This document shows, in pieces, positions 51,523 through 61,048 of a stretch of DNA of 64,000 nt. Source of the stretch: UBA1924 sp963976625 (GTDB taxonomy: Bacteria > Planctomycetota > Phycisphaerae > Phycisphaerales > UBA1924); contig CAXBLA010000001.1 of assembly GCA_963976625.1 (NCBI GenBank), positions 163,101 through 227,100 on the forward strand. The letters are read 5' to 3'. The notes under the pieces were generated by a model that did no database searches, was not told the origin of the DNA, and was given only the letters and a program-made list of their open reading frames with translations. The position numbers were made by a program, and so were the translations under genes. Numbering within the stretch: position 1 is the stretch's first letter; every line of letters starts with the position of its first letter.

Positions 51523-54087
51523 ATGGCGCGGGCACAGGTGCCCAAGCAGGAGGCTTGCTCAACCGTGATCCACCAATGCCGAGTTGTAACTGTGCAAGCG
51601 TTGTGCGCGCTGATGCTCTTGTTTGGTTTCTGCCTTTCGCCTGCTTTGGCTCAGGATGAATCCCAGCCTCAAGGGCGCATTCAGCTCTCTGTCGTGAGCT
51701 TCGGGGTCGGGGGGCTGGCCCGGGCGGGCGATTGGACCGGGATCCAGGTCCAGGTGCTTGATCAGGGCTCTTCGGGGGGCGATGTGATCCTCCGACTGGC
51801 CTTCCGCGATGAGGACGGCGACGAGACCCAATACGATCGTGTGATTACGACCAACCCGGGATCGCTGCAGAGCTTCTGGCTCTACGCGTGGATCCCGTAT
51901 CGGGGTGCAGATTTAGAATACGAGCTGCGTGCTTACGAAGCCATCGACACCGGCAACACCCAGGTCGGTCAGCTCGGGTTCCGGGCCGGTAAGCTCTTGG
52001 GCACCCAGCCGATCTACAACCCGCAGGTCCAGCCCTCAACCGTTGTCCTCGCCGGCGTCGTCGGGAACAATCAGCTGGGCATGGATCAGTACGGATTCGT
52101 CGTCAACAACCGGCTCGCCCGCCCGTATAGCCATGAGCTGATCCGCACCTCGCCCGGGCTCGGGGTGGACAACCTGCCCGATCGCTGGCAGGGTCTTGTG
52201 AGCATGGACACGCTGGTGTGGTCGAACACCGAGACTGCCGCGTCCTCGCCCGGGCGGCTCTCGCCCGAGAAAGCCCGCGCGATCCGCACATGGGTCGAGC
52301 GCGGGGGGCACCTGGTGCTTGTCCTCCCCAGCAGCGGGGACCCGTGGTACTCGGGGGCTCATCCCCTCCGCTCAATCCTCCCCGAGATCGCTACGCCCAC
52401 ACGACGCGAGGGCGTCGATCTTGAGTCCTACCGGACACTGCTGACCGAATCCAAAACGATCGCACTCCCCGATAACGCGGTGGTGTATGCCTTTGAGCCG
52501 CTCAAAACCTCGGCAAGTGTTGAACCCGATACCGATGCGATCCCGGTGCTCAATGCCCCCAACGGCGACTGCGTGGTCATGCGACGCTTGATCGGCTCGG
52601 GCATGGTGACGGTGGTGGGGCTGCCGCTCAATCACGGTCAGCTGCGCCGGGTCGGGCTCCCCGAGGGCGAAGCCTTCTGGCACCGGGTGCTCGGGCAGCG
52701 TGGCGATATCGTTCGCCCGGCCATGATGAGCGACAATGATAAAAACGCCATCAACAACCGATCCCTGGTGGTCTTTGATCAGGGGGTCTCTGGCGAGATC
52801 TCTAAGACCGGGCAGGCCGTGCAGGGGATCTTCTTTGGGATTGTGGTGTTCGCACTGTACTGGCTCATCGCCGGACCGGTCGGGTATGGATTACTCAAAG
52901 CCAAGAAGCTCAAGCAGCACGCGTGGGTTGCTTTTATAGCCACGACCGGTGTGTTTACGGCCCTCGCGTGGCTGGGTGCGACCACCATGCGCCCCAAGAC
53001 CACAGACATCACGCATCTGAGTTTTCTCGAACAAGTGCATGGTCAGGCTACCCAGCGGACCCGCTCATGGATGAGTGTGATGCTCCCGAGCTATGGCACC
53101 GCCGTGCTGAGCCTTGATGATCCGGAGTCGATCTCAGGCTTCGGGGCTCAGGAGTCATCCAACCTGCTCTCGCCTTGGACGTCACCGGACACGCTCAACG
53201 CGCTGACTAAGGGTTTCCCGGATAACTCGGGCTACCGGGTGGAATCGAAAAACCCGAACGCCATCCGGGTGCCCACGCGGGCGACGGTTAAAGTATTTAT
53301 GTCGCAATGGGCCGGCGATGCTCGCTGGTCGATGCCCACCCCCGTCGGGACACCGGGGGACCTGAACGCGCCCAGACTGACGATCGACGGCACGGTTGTC
53401 AGCGGGCAGCTCGTTCACAACCTGCCGGGCCCGCTCAAGGATGTGACCGTGTTCGTGCTGGCCGGCGAGGTGCCCGTGCTCACATCCGGCGGGAACATCG
53501 GGCGACGATCGCTGACCAGAACAGCGGTGCTCTCGCCCAACTTTGGAACGGCTGGATGGGGCCCGCAAGAGGCGATTGATCTCGAATCAATCACGAAGAT
53601 CTCCGCCGAGACCCGCAACACGCGCAATATGAACTACTTCGAGAGCGCGATCCGCTACGGCGTGCCTCAGTCCGGGCTCGGGTCCTCAAGCGGTTCGGTC
53701 AACGAACGCCTGATCGCCAGCCGATTCCTTTCGCAGCTCGAACCTCCACGGTTCAACAACTCCGCCAACGACACGGTCGGCGATCGGCTCGCCCAGAAGA
53801 AGATGCTCCATGGATGGGATCTGGGCAAATGGTTCACCGAGCCCACGCTGATCATCATGGGCGTGCTTGAAGTCTCCAAAGGCGACGCGAGCACTGACGG
53901 CATGCCGTCGCCGATGTGGGTCAACGATCGCCCGGTCCCGGCTTCGGGCAAGACGATCGTCACCTGGATCTACCCGTTTGATGGGCAGCCACCCGAGTAC
54001 CTAGGCACCAACATCGATACGAGCACACGCACTGATCAAACAGACCGAACCGACGACACCGATCAAGAGTCGAAAGAGAGCCCATAA
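51523..54087 (+). CDS. Large exported membrane protein partner of an ABC ATPase
   Basis: About 854 residues with an uncertain start (ATG 51523; frame open to 51436). The signal segment is LCALMLLFGFCLSPALAQ. The periplasmic part contains a Rossmann-like stretch (LIRTSPGLGVDNLPDRWQGL; LSPEKARAIRTWVERGGHLV; LVLPSSGDPWYSG). It resembles the glutamine-amidotransferase-like fold of Gld-type/DUF4350 proteins. Two membrane helices lie near residues 432-488. The stop TAA shares its last A with the ATG of the ABC ATPase gene (TAATG). Together they look like an ABC system in which this protein supplies the membrane part. Function unknown. Confidence 0.7.
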   Translation: MARAQVPKQEACSTVIHQCRVVTVQALCALMLLFGFCLSPALAQDESQPQGRIQLSVVSFGVGGLARAGDWTGIQVQVLDQGSSGGDVILRLAFRDEDGDETQYDRVITTNPGSLQSFWLYAWIPYRGADLEYELRAYEAIDTGNTQVGQLGFRAGKLLGTQPIYNPQVQPSTVVLAGVVGNNQLGMDQYGFVVNNRLARPYSHELIRTSPGLGVDNLPDRWQGLVSMDTLVWSNTETAASSPGRLSPEKARAIRTWVERGGHLVLVLPSSGDPWYSGAHPLRSILPEIATPTRREGVDLESYRTLLTESKTIALPDNAVVYAFEPLKTSASVEPDTDAIPVLNAPNGDCVVMRRLIGSGMVTVVGLPLNHGQLRRVGLPEGEAFWHRVLGQRGDIVRPAMMSDNDKNAINNRSLVVFDQGVSGEISKTGQAVQGIFFGIVVFALYWLIAGPVGYGLLKAKKLKQHAWVAFIATTGVFTALAWLGATTMRPKTTDITHLSFLEQVHGQATQRTRSWMSVMLPSYGTAVLSLDDPESISGFGAQESSNLLSPWTSPDTLNALTKGFPDNSGYRVESKNPNAIRVPTRATVKVFMSQWAGDARWSMPTPVGTPGDLNAPRLTIDGTVVSGQLVHNLPGPLKDVTVFVLAGEVPVLTSGGNIGRRSLTRTAVLSPNFGTAGWGPQEAIDLESITKISAETRNTRNMNYFESAIRYGVPQSGLGSSSGSVNERLIASRFLSQLEPPRFNNSANDTVGDRLAQKKMLHGWDLGKWFTEPTLIIMGVLEVSKGDASTDGMPSPMWVNDRPVPASGKTIVTWIYPFDGQPPEYLGTNIDTSTRTDQTDRTDDTDQESKESP

Positions 54088-55055
54088 TGGCGATGATTGA
54101 AACGATAAACCTCACCAAACGCTACGGCGACCTGATCGCGCTCAACGCACTCAACCTCAAGATCGAGGAGGGCGACTGCTTCGGGTTCATCGGGCCCAAT
54201 GGTGCGGGCAAGACGACCACCATCAAGGTGCTGGCCACGCTGCTCAAGCCCTCGTCCGGACAGGCGCAGGTCGCGGGGATGACGATCGGGTATCAGAACC
54301 GCCAGATCCGACCGCTGATCGGGTATGTGCCCGACTTTATGGGCGCGTATCAGGACATGGTGGTGCACGAGTATCTGGAGTTCTTCGCAGCCGCGTACAA
54401 CATCAACGGCTCACAGCGCAAGAAGGTCGTCAACGATGTCCTCGAACTCACCGACCTGACCTACAAGCAGACCGCCGAGGTCAACTCGCTGTCGCGCGGG
54501 ATGCAGCAACGCCTGAGCATCGCCCGCGTGCTGCTCCACGACCCCAAGGTCCTGCTGATGGACGAGCCGGCGTCCGGGCTCGACCCCCGCGCACGCATCG
54601 AGATCCGCGAACTGCTCAAAGAGCTCAAGAAGATGGGCAAGACCATCCTGATCTCGAGCCACATCCTCCATGAACTCGCCGAGTTGTGCAACACCGTCGG
54701 GATCATCGAGAAGGGCGAACTGCTCTTCAGCGGCTCCGTCGACGAGATCCTCCGCCGAGCCAAGGTCGGGCATGTGGTGCATATCGGAGTGGCCGAGCGG
54801 ATCGAAGCGGCGACCAAGGTGCTCGAGACCATGCCTGGGGTCGAAAAGGTCGGGATCGTCCAAGGCGACGGCACGGCCCTTGGCGGCGGGGCCGGCCAGA
54901 TCATCCACGCCCACTACGATGATCGCCAGGGCGGTAACTTCACCGACATCCCCAATGTCCTGATCAACAACGGCTTCCGCGTGACGCATTTCCAAGAGGA
55001 GCCGGTAAACCTGGAGACGGCGTTTATGCGGTTGACGAAGGGGTTGGTGCAGTAG
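54087..55055 (+). CDS. ABC transporter ATP-binding protein (ABC-2/Gld type)
   Basis: A 322-residue ATPase subunit. Walker A GFIGPNGAGKTTTIKVLATL, signature LSRGMQQRLSIARVLLHDP, Walker B VLLMDEPASGLDPRAR and switch His in ILISSHILHEL are intact. About 90 extra residues follow the core (VEKVGIVQGDGTALGGGAGQ region), as in GldA/NatA-like subunits. It is translationally coupled to the membrane protein upstream. No ABC-2 permease gene follows; the next gene is on the other strand. The partner must be the upstream protein or be encoded elsewhere. Confidence 0.9.
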   Translation: MAMIETINLTKRYGDLIALNALNLKIEEGDCFGFIGPNGAGKTTTIKVLATLLKPSSGQAQVAGMTIGYQNRQIRPLIGYVPDFMGAYQDMVVHEYLEFFAAAYNINGSQRKKVVNDVLELTDLTYKQTAEVNSLSRGMQQRLSIARVLLHDPKVLLMDEPASGLDPRARIEIRELLKELKKMGKTILISSHILHELAELCNTVGIIEKGELLFSGSVDEILRRAKVGHVVHIGVAERIEAATKVLETMPGVEKVGIVQGDGTALGGGAGQIIHAHYDDRQGGNFTDIPNVLINNGFRVTHFQEEPVNLETAFMRLTKGLVQ

Positions 55056-55062
55056 AGTTCAC

Positions 55063-55872
55063 TCACAGAGTCTCGATCGGAAAGTTTTTACTCGCCGCGA
55101 GGACCAGATCTTTGATTTCCTTAAGGTCCGCTCGCTTTTCTGGGTTATGACGTTGTTTTCTTCTCGACGGGTCGATTGGTTGTACACGATCAACGCAGTT
55201 CATTCTCATCCAGGTACGGATGTTTGGATTTGCGCCGGCATCAATCAGCAGTTTGATCATTTCCAGATGTTTACCATCGACAGCCTCTTCCAGTGCTGTA
55301 TAGCCTACACAATTTCGGCAATGGGCATTCACATTAGCCCTTTTGTCTAGAAGCCAGCGTGCTTGTTCAATCCGATTATCCCTCGCCATCTCGGCCAATG
55401 GCGTGAGTCCTAAAAACCCAAATGCATTGATTAAGCAAAACAGATCATATTTTTCAAAGGCTTGTATGTGGTCCCATCGTTCTTGCTCCAAGAGGTAAGT
55501 GAGATGGTTCGAGTCCGATTCGCACATCGGCTCGTCGCCCTTCAAGATCACACATTCCTTGAACGAATGACCTGCTTCAAGTAAGAGTAGTGTTGCCTCT
55601 ATTGGTGCGAACCCAACTGAAACTTCATCCAGCAGACCTTTATCGGTGATAATTTGCGCACCATTATCGAGTAATAGCCGAACGACCGCTGTCTTTCCCA
55701 AGCCCCATGCTTCATATAATGGAGGCCGGTAGCCTGTGTAGTCAAGCTGGTTCGGATCCTCGCCTGCGGCGAGAAGTTCTCTGACCCATCGCACTGACTC
55801 CAGTTCATCTTCAAGCAAGATAGCTTCCATCAGTGGGGTTTTCGGATGGAATGCGGACTCGTTCACTGTCAT
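55063..55872 (-). CDS. Ankyrin-repeat protein
   Basis: A 269-residue protein. At least four ankyrin repeats are readable: GYRPPLYEAWGLGKTAVVRL and LLDNGAQ; LGLTPLAEMARDNRIEQARW and LLDKRANVN; VGYTALEEAVDGKHLEMIKL and LIDAGANPN. Ankyrin repeats mediate protein contacts. The DNA is visibly richer in A and T than its neighbours (long T and A runs, AT-ending codons), and no signal peptide is present. Both points suggest recent acquisition or different selection. It is convergent with the ABC ATPase gene (7 bases apart). The C-terminus is basic (RRKQRHNPEKRADLKE). Confidence 0.8.
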   Translation of the reverse strand: MTVNESAFHPKTPLMEAILLEDELESVRWVRELLAAGEDPNQLDYTGYRPPLYEAWGLGKTAVVRLLLDNGAQIITDKGLLDEVSVGFAPIEATLLLLEAGHSFKECVILKGDEPMCESDSNHLTYLLEQERWDHIQAFEKYDLFCLINAFGFLGLTPLAEMARDNRIEQARWLLDKRANVNAHCRNCVGYTALEEAVDGKHLEMIKLLIDAGANPNIRTWMRMNCVDRVQPIDPSRRKQRHNPEKRADLKEIKDLVLAASKNFPIETL

Positions 55873-56024
55873 AAGACTCTGAGTCTAACTCAAAACATTT
55901 GGATCGGCCAACAATAAGCGATTAGCTTTGTGCATCTTTTGGGTACTCAACCGGTACCATCAAGCACACGAATCACACGCGTGCCGGCTTTTCTTGTTGC
56001 CACGCTTTTACTGAGAGAACAAGA

Positions 56025-58226
56025 ATGAGAACCTTACCCTTGATACCCAAGATGCTCATGCCCATGCTCATACTCAGCGGGATCGCCACCACCTGCTGGG
56101 CCCAACAACCAGAGACCGAGGTTCGCCCGGTGACCGAGACCATCCACGGCCAGCCCGTCACCGACAACTACCGCTGGCTCGAAGGGGATAACTCGGACCC
56201 GAGCAACATGGGGCTCGTCAATGACGAGGTCGGGGCGTGGACCGATGCGCAGAACAGCTACACTCGCTCGGTACTCGACAACTTGCCGGGGCGCAAAGCG
56301 CTCGAAGAACGGTTGCGTGAGCTGATGGAGGTGCCGGGGATCGGGGCGCCGAGTGTGTATGGGAATCGGTATTTTTATTCCAAGCGTGAGGGAGCGCAGC
56401 CTCAGAGTGTGCGGTATGTGCGCGATGGGCTCGACGGTGATGATCGGGTGCTGCTTGATCCGCGGGCGATCGACCCTAGCGGGCTGACGACGGTCTCTTG
56501 GACCGCGCCCAACAAAGACGGCTCGCTGATGGCCTTCGGGATGTACAAGTCCGGCGATGAGAACTCGACGCTGTACCTGATGGATGTCGAGAGCGGCGAA
56601 TGGCTCGCCGATGTGATCCCGGGGAAGGTCAGGTTGTCGCAGTGGCTCCCGGATAACTCCGGGTTCTTCTATCAGCGCCTCGAAGATCTTGATGACGCGT
56701 ACTCATCGGTGATGAAGCTCCACAAGATCGGCACGCATCATCGTGAGGATCAGGTGCTCTTCCGCCAGCACGACATCGAGTTCTTCTACGGCGATCTCAA
56801 CAAAACAGAGGCAGAACTCGAAGCGCTCAAAACCACCTGGGGCCCCTTCGGGATGCCCTCGGAAGACGGACGCTGGATGGTCGTTGGCTACTGGACCGGG
56901 ACGGCCGGCGTGGACATGTGGGTCGCGGATCTGGATCTGTGGTTTCGCACAAGTGAGCTCAAGCTCGTGCCCATGGCGATCGGCAAGATGGGACGCGTCG
57001 GCGGGGTGCACTTCGATGGCGATCGCCTGATCATGCAGCACTCCTTCGATGCACCGAACGGGGCTGTATCTTCCATCGACCTGACCAACCCGGGCTTTGA
57101 GAACTGGCAAGCCGTTGTGCCCACCAGCGATGATCTGGTCATCGAGGGTGTCTCGTTCGCCCGTGGGATTCTCGCGGTGGATTATCTGGAGAACGCCAAG
57201 ACCCGGATCGCGCTCTTTGACTACGCCGGCAAATCGCTCGGGGATCTTGATCTCCCGGGCATCGGTACGGGCGGGCTCACTGTGTCCGACGATCGGACGA
57301 CCGGCTTCCTGAGCTTCTCGAGCTACAACATGCCTCGGAGCATCTTCAAGATTGATCTGGCGACCGGCGAGCGCGAACTCTGGGCCAGCCCGGATGTTCC
57401 AGTTGACCCTTCGACCATTGAAGTCTCGCAGGTCTGGTACGACTCCAAGGACGGCACCCCGGTCTCGATGTTCCTTGTCCACAAGAAGGGACTCAAGCTC
57501 GACGGCAAGAACCCAACGATTTTGTACGGCTACGGGGGCTTTGATATCTCGCAGACGCCGAGATTTTCATCAACCATGTTCCCGTGGTACGAGAACGGCG
57601 GGGTGTACGCGGTGGCCAACCTGCGTGGCGGCGGCGAGTACGGCAACGCCTGGCACGAAGCGGGGATGCTCGAGAAGAAGCAGAATGTGTTCGATGACTT
57701 TATCGCCGCGGGTGAGTGGCTGGTTGACAACGGGTACACAAATCCGGATCAGCTCGGGATCGCGGGCGGCTCCAACGGCGGGCTGCTCACCGGGGCGGTT
57801 GTTGTCCAGCGTCCGGACCTGTTTAGCGCGGTGATCTCGTCGGTACCGTTGCTCGATATGGTTCGCTATCAGAACTTCCTGATGGCTCGCTACTGGGTGC
57901 CTGAGTATGGGACAGCCGAGAACCCGGACCAGTACGAGTACATCCGCAAGTATTCACCCTACCACAATGTCAAGCCCGGCACGAAATACCCCGCGGTGCT
58001 CTTCGCGACGGGCGAGAACGATACCCGTGTGCACCCGCTGCACGCTCGGAAGATGGCCGCCATTATGCAGGCTTCGACCGGTTCGGATCTGAACGACGAG
58101 CCCATATTGTTGTGGGTTGATCGCGACGCCGGGCATGGAGGCGGCAAGCCGCTGCATCTGCGAATCCGCGATGTGGCCGACCAGCGGATGTTCATGATGT
58201 GGCAGCTCGGAATGTTCGACGAGTAA
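56025..58226 (+). CDS. Exported prolyl oligopeptidase (S9A)
   Basis: A 733-residue serine peptidase cutting short peptides after proline. A signal peptide (PMLILSGIATTCWAQQ) indicates export. An N-terminal propeller follows (DNYRWLEGDNSDPSN near its start, then WTAPNKDGSLMAFGMYKSGD). The alpha/beta-hydrolase domain holds the triad Ser583 in GGSNGGLLTG, Asp666 in GENDTRVHP and His704 in DAGHGGGKP. NLRGGGEYGNAWHEAG is diagnostic of S9A. Length is normal. It is followed by a terminator and seems monocistronic. It would complement the secreted S8 proteases in peptide use. Confidence 0.93.
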   Translation: MRTLPLIPKMLMPMLILSGIATTCWAQQPETEVRPVTETIHGQPVTDNYRWLEGDNSDPSNMGLVNDEVGAWTDAQNSYTRSVLDNLPGRKALEERLRELMEVPGIGAPSVYGNRYFYSKREGAQPQSVRYVRDGLDGDDRVLLDPRAIDPSGLTTVSWTAPNKDGSLMAFGMYKSGDENSTLYLMDVESGEWLADVIPGKVRLSQWLPDNSGFFYQRLEDLDDAYSSVMKLHKIGTHHREDQVLFRQHDIEFFYGDLNKTEAELEALKTTWGPFGMPSEDGRWMVVGYWTGTAGVDMWVADLDLWFRTSELKLVPMAIGKMGRVGGVHFDGDRLIMQHSFDAPNGAVSSIDLTNPGFENWQAVVPTSDDLVIEGVSFARGILAVDYLENAKTRIALFDYAGKSLGDLDLPGIGTGGLTVSDDRTTGFLSFSSYNMPRSIFKIDLATGERELWASPDVPVDPSTIEVSQVWYDSKDGTPVSMFLVHKKGLKLDGKNPTILYGYGGFDISQTPRFSSTMFPWYENGGVYAVANLRGGGEYGNAWHEAGMLEKKQNVFDDFIAAGEWLVDNGYTNPDQLGIAGGSNGGLLTGAVVVQRPDLFSAVISSVPLLDMVRYQNFLMARYWVPEYGTAENPDQYEYIRKYSPYHNVKPGTKYPAVLFATGENDTRVHPLHARKMAAIMQASTGSDLNDEPILLWVDRDAGHGGGKPLHLRIRDVADQRMFMMWQLGMFDE

Positions 58227-58258
58227 GCACATATGAATCCAATCTGATCTCTCTCGAG

Positions 58259-58287
58259 CGGGTATCTGTGTGGTGCCCGTTTTTTTG
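58259..58287 (+). terminator. Rho-independent terminator after the prolyl oligopeptidase gene
   Basis: CGGGTATC (58259-58266) pairs with GGTGCCCG (58272-58279), including two G-T pairs, with a 5-base loop, followed by eight T residues broken by none (58280-58286). It is 32 bases past the stop. Confidence 0.8.
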
Positions 58288-58310
58288 TGCGCACTTGTCT
58301 AGGCTTGTCC

Positions 58311-59576
58311 ATGGATCGAGCGGATGTGGTCATTGTGGGGGCGGGTGCAGCGGGCTTGATGAGCGCGATTTGGGCCGCCCGCTCGTGCGCCCATATGCAG
58401 ACTCAGCCCCGGATCGTGCTTGTTGATGGGGCCAAGAAGATCGGCGCTAAGATCCTTGTCGCCGGCGGGGGACGCTGCAATGTGACCCATCATCGCGTGC
58501 TGCCTAAGGACTACGCCGGCGGCTCACGCAACTCGATCAAGAAGGTGCTCAAGGCGTGGTCAGCCAATGACACCATCGAGTTCTTTGCACAGCTTGGAGT
58601 CGAACTCAAGGAAGAAGACACTGGCAAAATGTTCCCGGTGACGGATTCGTCCAAGACTGTGCTCAATGCGTTGCTCAACGAATGCGATCGGCTCGGGGTC
58701 GAGCTGATTCATCCCTGGCGTGTTGATCAGGTCGAGCGAGCTGAGGATGGTTTTCTTGTACAAGCCGGCAAGGAAACCCTGCACACGGATCGGCTCGTGA
58801 TCGCCACCGGCGGGCTCGCGCTGCCCAAAAGCGGGTCAGACGGTGCAGGCTACGGCTTCCTCAAGGGGCTCGGGCACATGGTGACGCAGCGCGTGCTTCC
58901 GTCATTAGTGCCGATGACCACCGGGCCAGAATCAGCCTGGATCACCGAGCTTTCGGGCATCGCTACGCGGGCGACAATCGAGGTGCAGTCCGGGACTGGC
59001 AAGCGCCTCGCCCGGTTCACCAATGACTTGCTGTGTACGCATTTCGGGCTCTCGGGGCCGGGGGCACTGGATGTCAGCCGATGGTTCTTCGATGCCCAGC
59101 TTGATGATCCGGATACGAAGTTGGTGATCAACTGGCTCGGGGTGGGCTCGTTCGAAGAGCTTGATGCACAGCTCCAGCAGATCGGCAAGCAGTCCATCGG
59201 GGGGTATCTGCGTACGCTGATCCCTGATCGTTTGGGCAAGATGCTCTGCCAGCGTTCGGGGATTGACCCAACGAGCCCTGGGCATGCCTTGACGCGCGAT
59301 CAGCGTAGACGGCTGGTCCATCTGCTCACGGCATGCACCGTCCAAATCAGCGGCAACCGCGGGTTCACCTTCGCGGAGGTCACCGCGGGGGGCGTGGTGC
59401 TCGATGAACTCAACCCGGCGACGATGCAGAGCCGGGTGTGCGATGGGCTCTGGATCGTGGGTGAGGTGCTCGATGTGGATGGTCGGATCGGCGGGTTCAA
59501 CTTCCAATGGGCGTGGGCCGGGGGGCACCTGGCCGGAAAGTCTCTGGCGGCGAGTCTTGGCCAGGCCGACGCGTGA
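58311..59576 (+). CDS. BaiN/HI0933-family NAD(P)/FAD-dependent oxidoreductase
   Basis: A 421-residue flavoprotein starting at ATG 58311; the upstream GTG start would fall in the terminator. The FAD-binding motif is DVVIVGAGAAGLMSAIWAAR. VDGAKKIGAKILVAGGGRCNVTH is the hallmark of the HI0933/YhiN/BaiN family, as are ATGGLALPKSGSDGAGY, FTHFGLSGP-like CTHFGLSGPGALD, and the C-terminal FAEVTAGGVVLDELNPATM. Activity is not settled for most members; BaiN reduces a bile-acid intermediate in Clostridium. It is followed after 57 bases by the CstB-like gene on the same strand. Confidence 0.88.
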   Translation: MDRADVVIVGAGAAGLMSAIWAARSCAHMQTQPRIVLVDGAKKIGAKILVAGGGRCNVTHHRVLPKDYAGGSRNSIKKVLKAWSANDTIEFFAQLGVELKEEDTGKMFPVTDSSKTVLNALLNECDRLGVELIHPWRVDQVERAEDGFLVQAGKETLHTDRLVIATGGLALPKSGSDGAGYGFLKGLGHMVTQRVLPSLVPMTTGPESAWITELSGIATRATIEVQSGTGKRLARFTNDLLCTHFGLSGPGALDVSRWFFDAQLDDPDTKLVINWLGVGSFEELDAQLQQIGKQSIGGYLRTLIPDRLGKMLCQRSGIDPTSPGHALTRDQRRRLVHLLTACTVQISGNRGFTFAEVTAGGVVLDELNPATMQSRVCDGLWIVGEVLDVDGRIGGFNFQWAWAGGHLAGKSLAASLGQADA

Positions 59577-59633
59577 TCATATGATGACCACGGCGTCTCG
59601 ACCGAGCATCGCAGTCGCCCAAGGAGCTGATCC

Positions 59634-61043
59634 ATGTTCATGAGGATGATCTATGACCGCACGCTGGCCCAAGCCGCGTATCTGATCGGGTGCCAGAAGA
59701 CCGGCGAGGCGATCGTGATCGATCCAGAGCGCGATATCGACCGGTACATCTCACTTGCCCAGCAAGAAAACCTGACCATCGTCGCGGCAGCCGAGACGCA
59801 CATCCATGCTGATTTTCTTTCCGGCGTGCGCGAGTTCTGTGAGCAGACCGATGCGATGGCTTACCTCTCTGACGAGGGCGGGGCGGACTGGGACTACCGC
59901 TGGGTCCACGAAAAAAACCGCAATGGCGATCCCTACAAGTTCACGCTCCTCAAGGACAACGATCAGATCATGATCGGCAATATCCAGCTCCGCGTGCTCC
60001 ACACCCCGGGGCATACGCCCGAGCACATCTGCTTCGAGATCACTGATCTGGGCGGCGAGGCCGACGAGCCGATGGGCATCGTCACGGGCGATTTTATGTT
60101 CGTTGGCGATGTCGGACGCCCTGATCTGCTCGAGACCGCCGCCGGGCATGTCGGCGATCGTGAGCCCAGCGCCCGCAGGCTCGGCGAATCGCTCCGCAAG
60201 TTCTCGACCCATCCCGACTACCTCCAGCTATGGCCCGGGCATGGCTCGGGAAGCGCGTGTGGGAAGGCGCTCGGGGCGGTGCCTCAGACCACGATGGGTT
60301 ACGAACGCCGATTCAATCCGGCGTTCAAGCAATCCACCGAACCGGATCAGTTCGTCGCGTCGATTCTCGATGGGCAGCCCGAGCCCCCGGTGTACTTCGC
60401 TCGGATGAAGCGTGAGAACCGGACCGGGCCGGCGGTGCTCGGTGGACTCCCGCAGCCGAGCCAGTGCATGGTTGACGCGATCCCAGCGGATTCGGTCATT
60501 ATTGATATACGCCCATGGGAGTCGTTCAGGAAAGGCCACCTAGCGGGGTCGTACTCGATTCTTCCAGAGAAATCGTTCTCTACGGTAGCCGGAGCGTTTA
60601 TCGAACCCGAGCAAGAGATTGTTCTGATTGCTGAGCCAAACACCATCGAAGAAGCTGTGCGGATGCTTGTCCGGGTTGGGCTTGATCGCGTGATCCACTG
60701 GGCTGACGCCGAGGATCTGGATTCAAGGTCTGATTTGCACACCACGCAAGAGCTTGAAGTCGCCAAGATCGATGCGATGAACGATGCGGTGATACTCGAT
60801 GTGCGGAACGCCAGCGAGTTCGCCGAGGGGCATATCCCCGGTGCGATCAATGTGTCGTATGTCCAGCTCCCCAAGCGCATGGACGAAGTGCCGGCCGGGC
60901 AGCCGATCTATGTCAACTGCCGATCCGGGATTCGATCGGCCAGGGCCGTTTCGTACCTCAACGAGCATGGGCACAACGCGACGAACATCGCCGGAGGATT
61001 TCTCGCATGGGAAGCTGCTGGATTCGAAATCCAGAAGCCTTGA
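59634..61043 (+). CDS. CstB-like persulfide dioxygenase-rhodanese fusion
   Basis: A 469-residue protein. Residues 1-250 are an ETHE1-type metallo-beta-lactamase fold: AAAETHIHADFLSG, LHTPGHTPEHICF, GDFMFVGDVGRPDLLE and WPGHGSGSACGK hold the iron ligands. Then come two rhodanese domains. The first (about 270-360) lacks the active-site Cys (IVLIAEPNTIEEA), and the second (about 370-469) has Cys429 in YVNCRSGIRSA. This order, an inactive then an active rhodanese, is that of CstB from Staphylococcus aureus, which turns persulfides into thiosulfate. A role in sulfide detoxification is likely. No CsoR-type regulator or sqr is adjacent. Confidence 0.87.
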   Translation: MFMRMIYDRTLAQAAYLIGCQKTGEAIVIDPERDIDRYISLAQQENLTIVAAAETHIHADFLSGVREFCEQTDAMAYLSDEGGADWDYRWVHEKNRNGDPYKFTLLKDNDQIMIGNIQLRVLHTPGHTPEHICFEITDLGGEADEPMGIVTGDFMFVGDVGRPDLLETAAGHVGDREPSARRLGESLRKFSTHPDYLQLWPGHGSGSACGKALGAVPQTTMGYERRFNPAFKQSTEPDQFVASILDGQPEPPVYFARMKRENRTGPAVLGGLPQPSQCMVDAIPADSVIIDIRPWESFRKGHLAGSYSILPEKSFSTVAGAFIEPEQEIVLIAEPNTIEEAVRMLVRVGLDRVIHWADAEDLDSRSDLHTTQELEVAKIDAMNDAVILDVRNASEFAEGHIPGAINVSYVQLPKRMDEVPAGQPIYVNCRSGIRSARAVSYLNEHGHNATNIAGGFLAWEAAGFEIQKP

Positions 61044-61048
61044 TCGAT

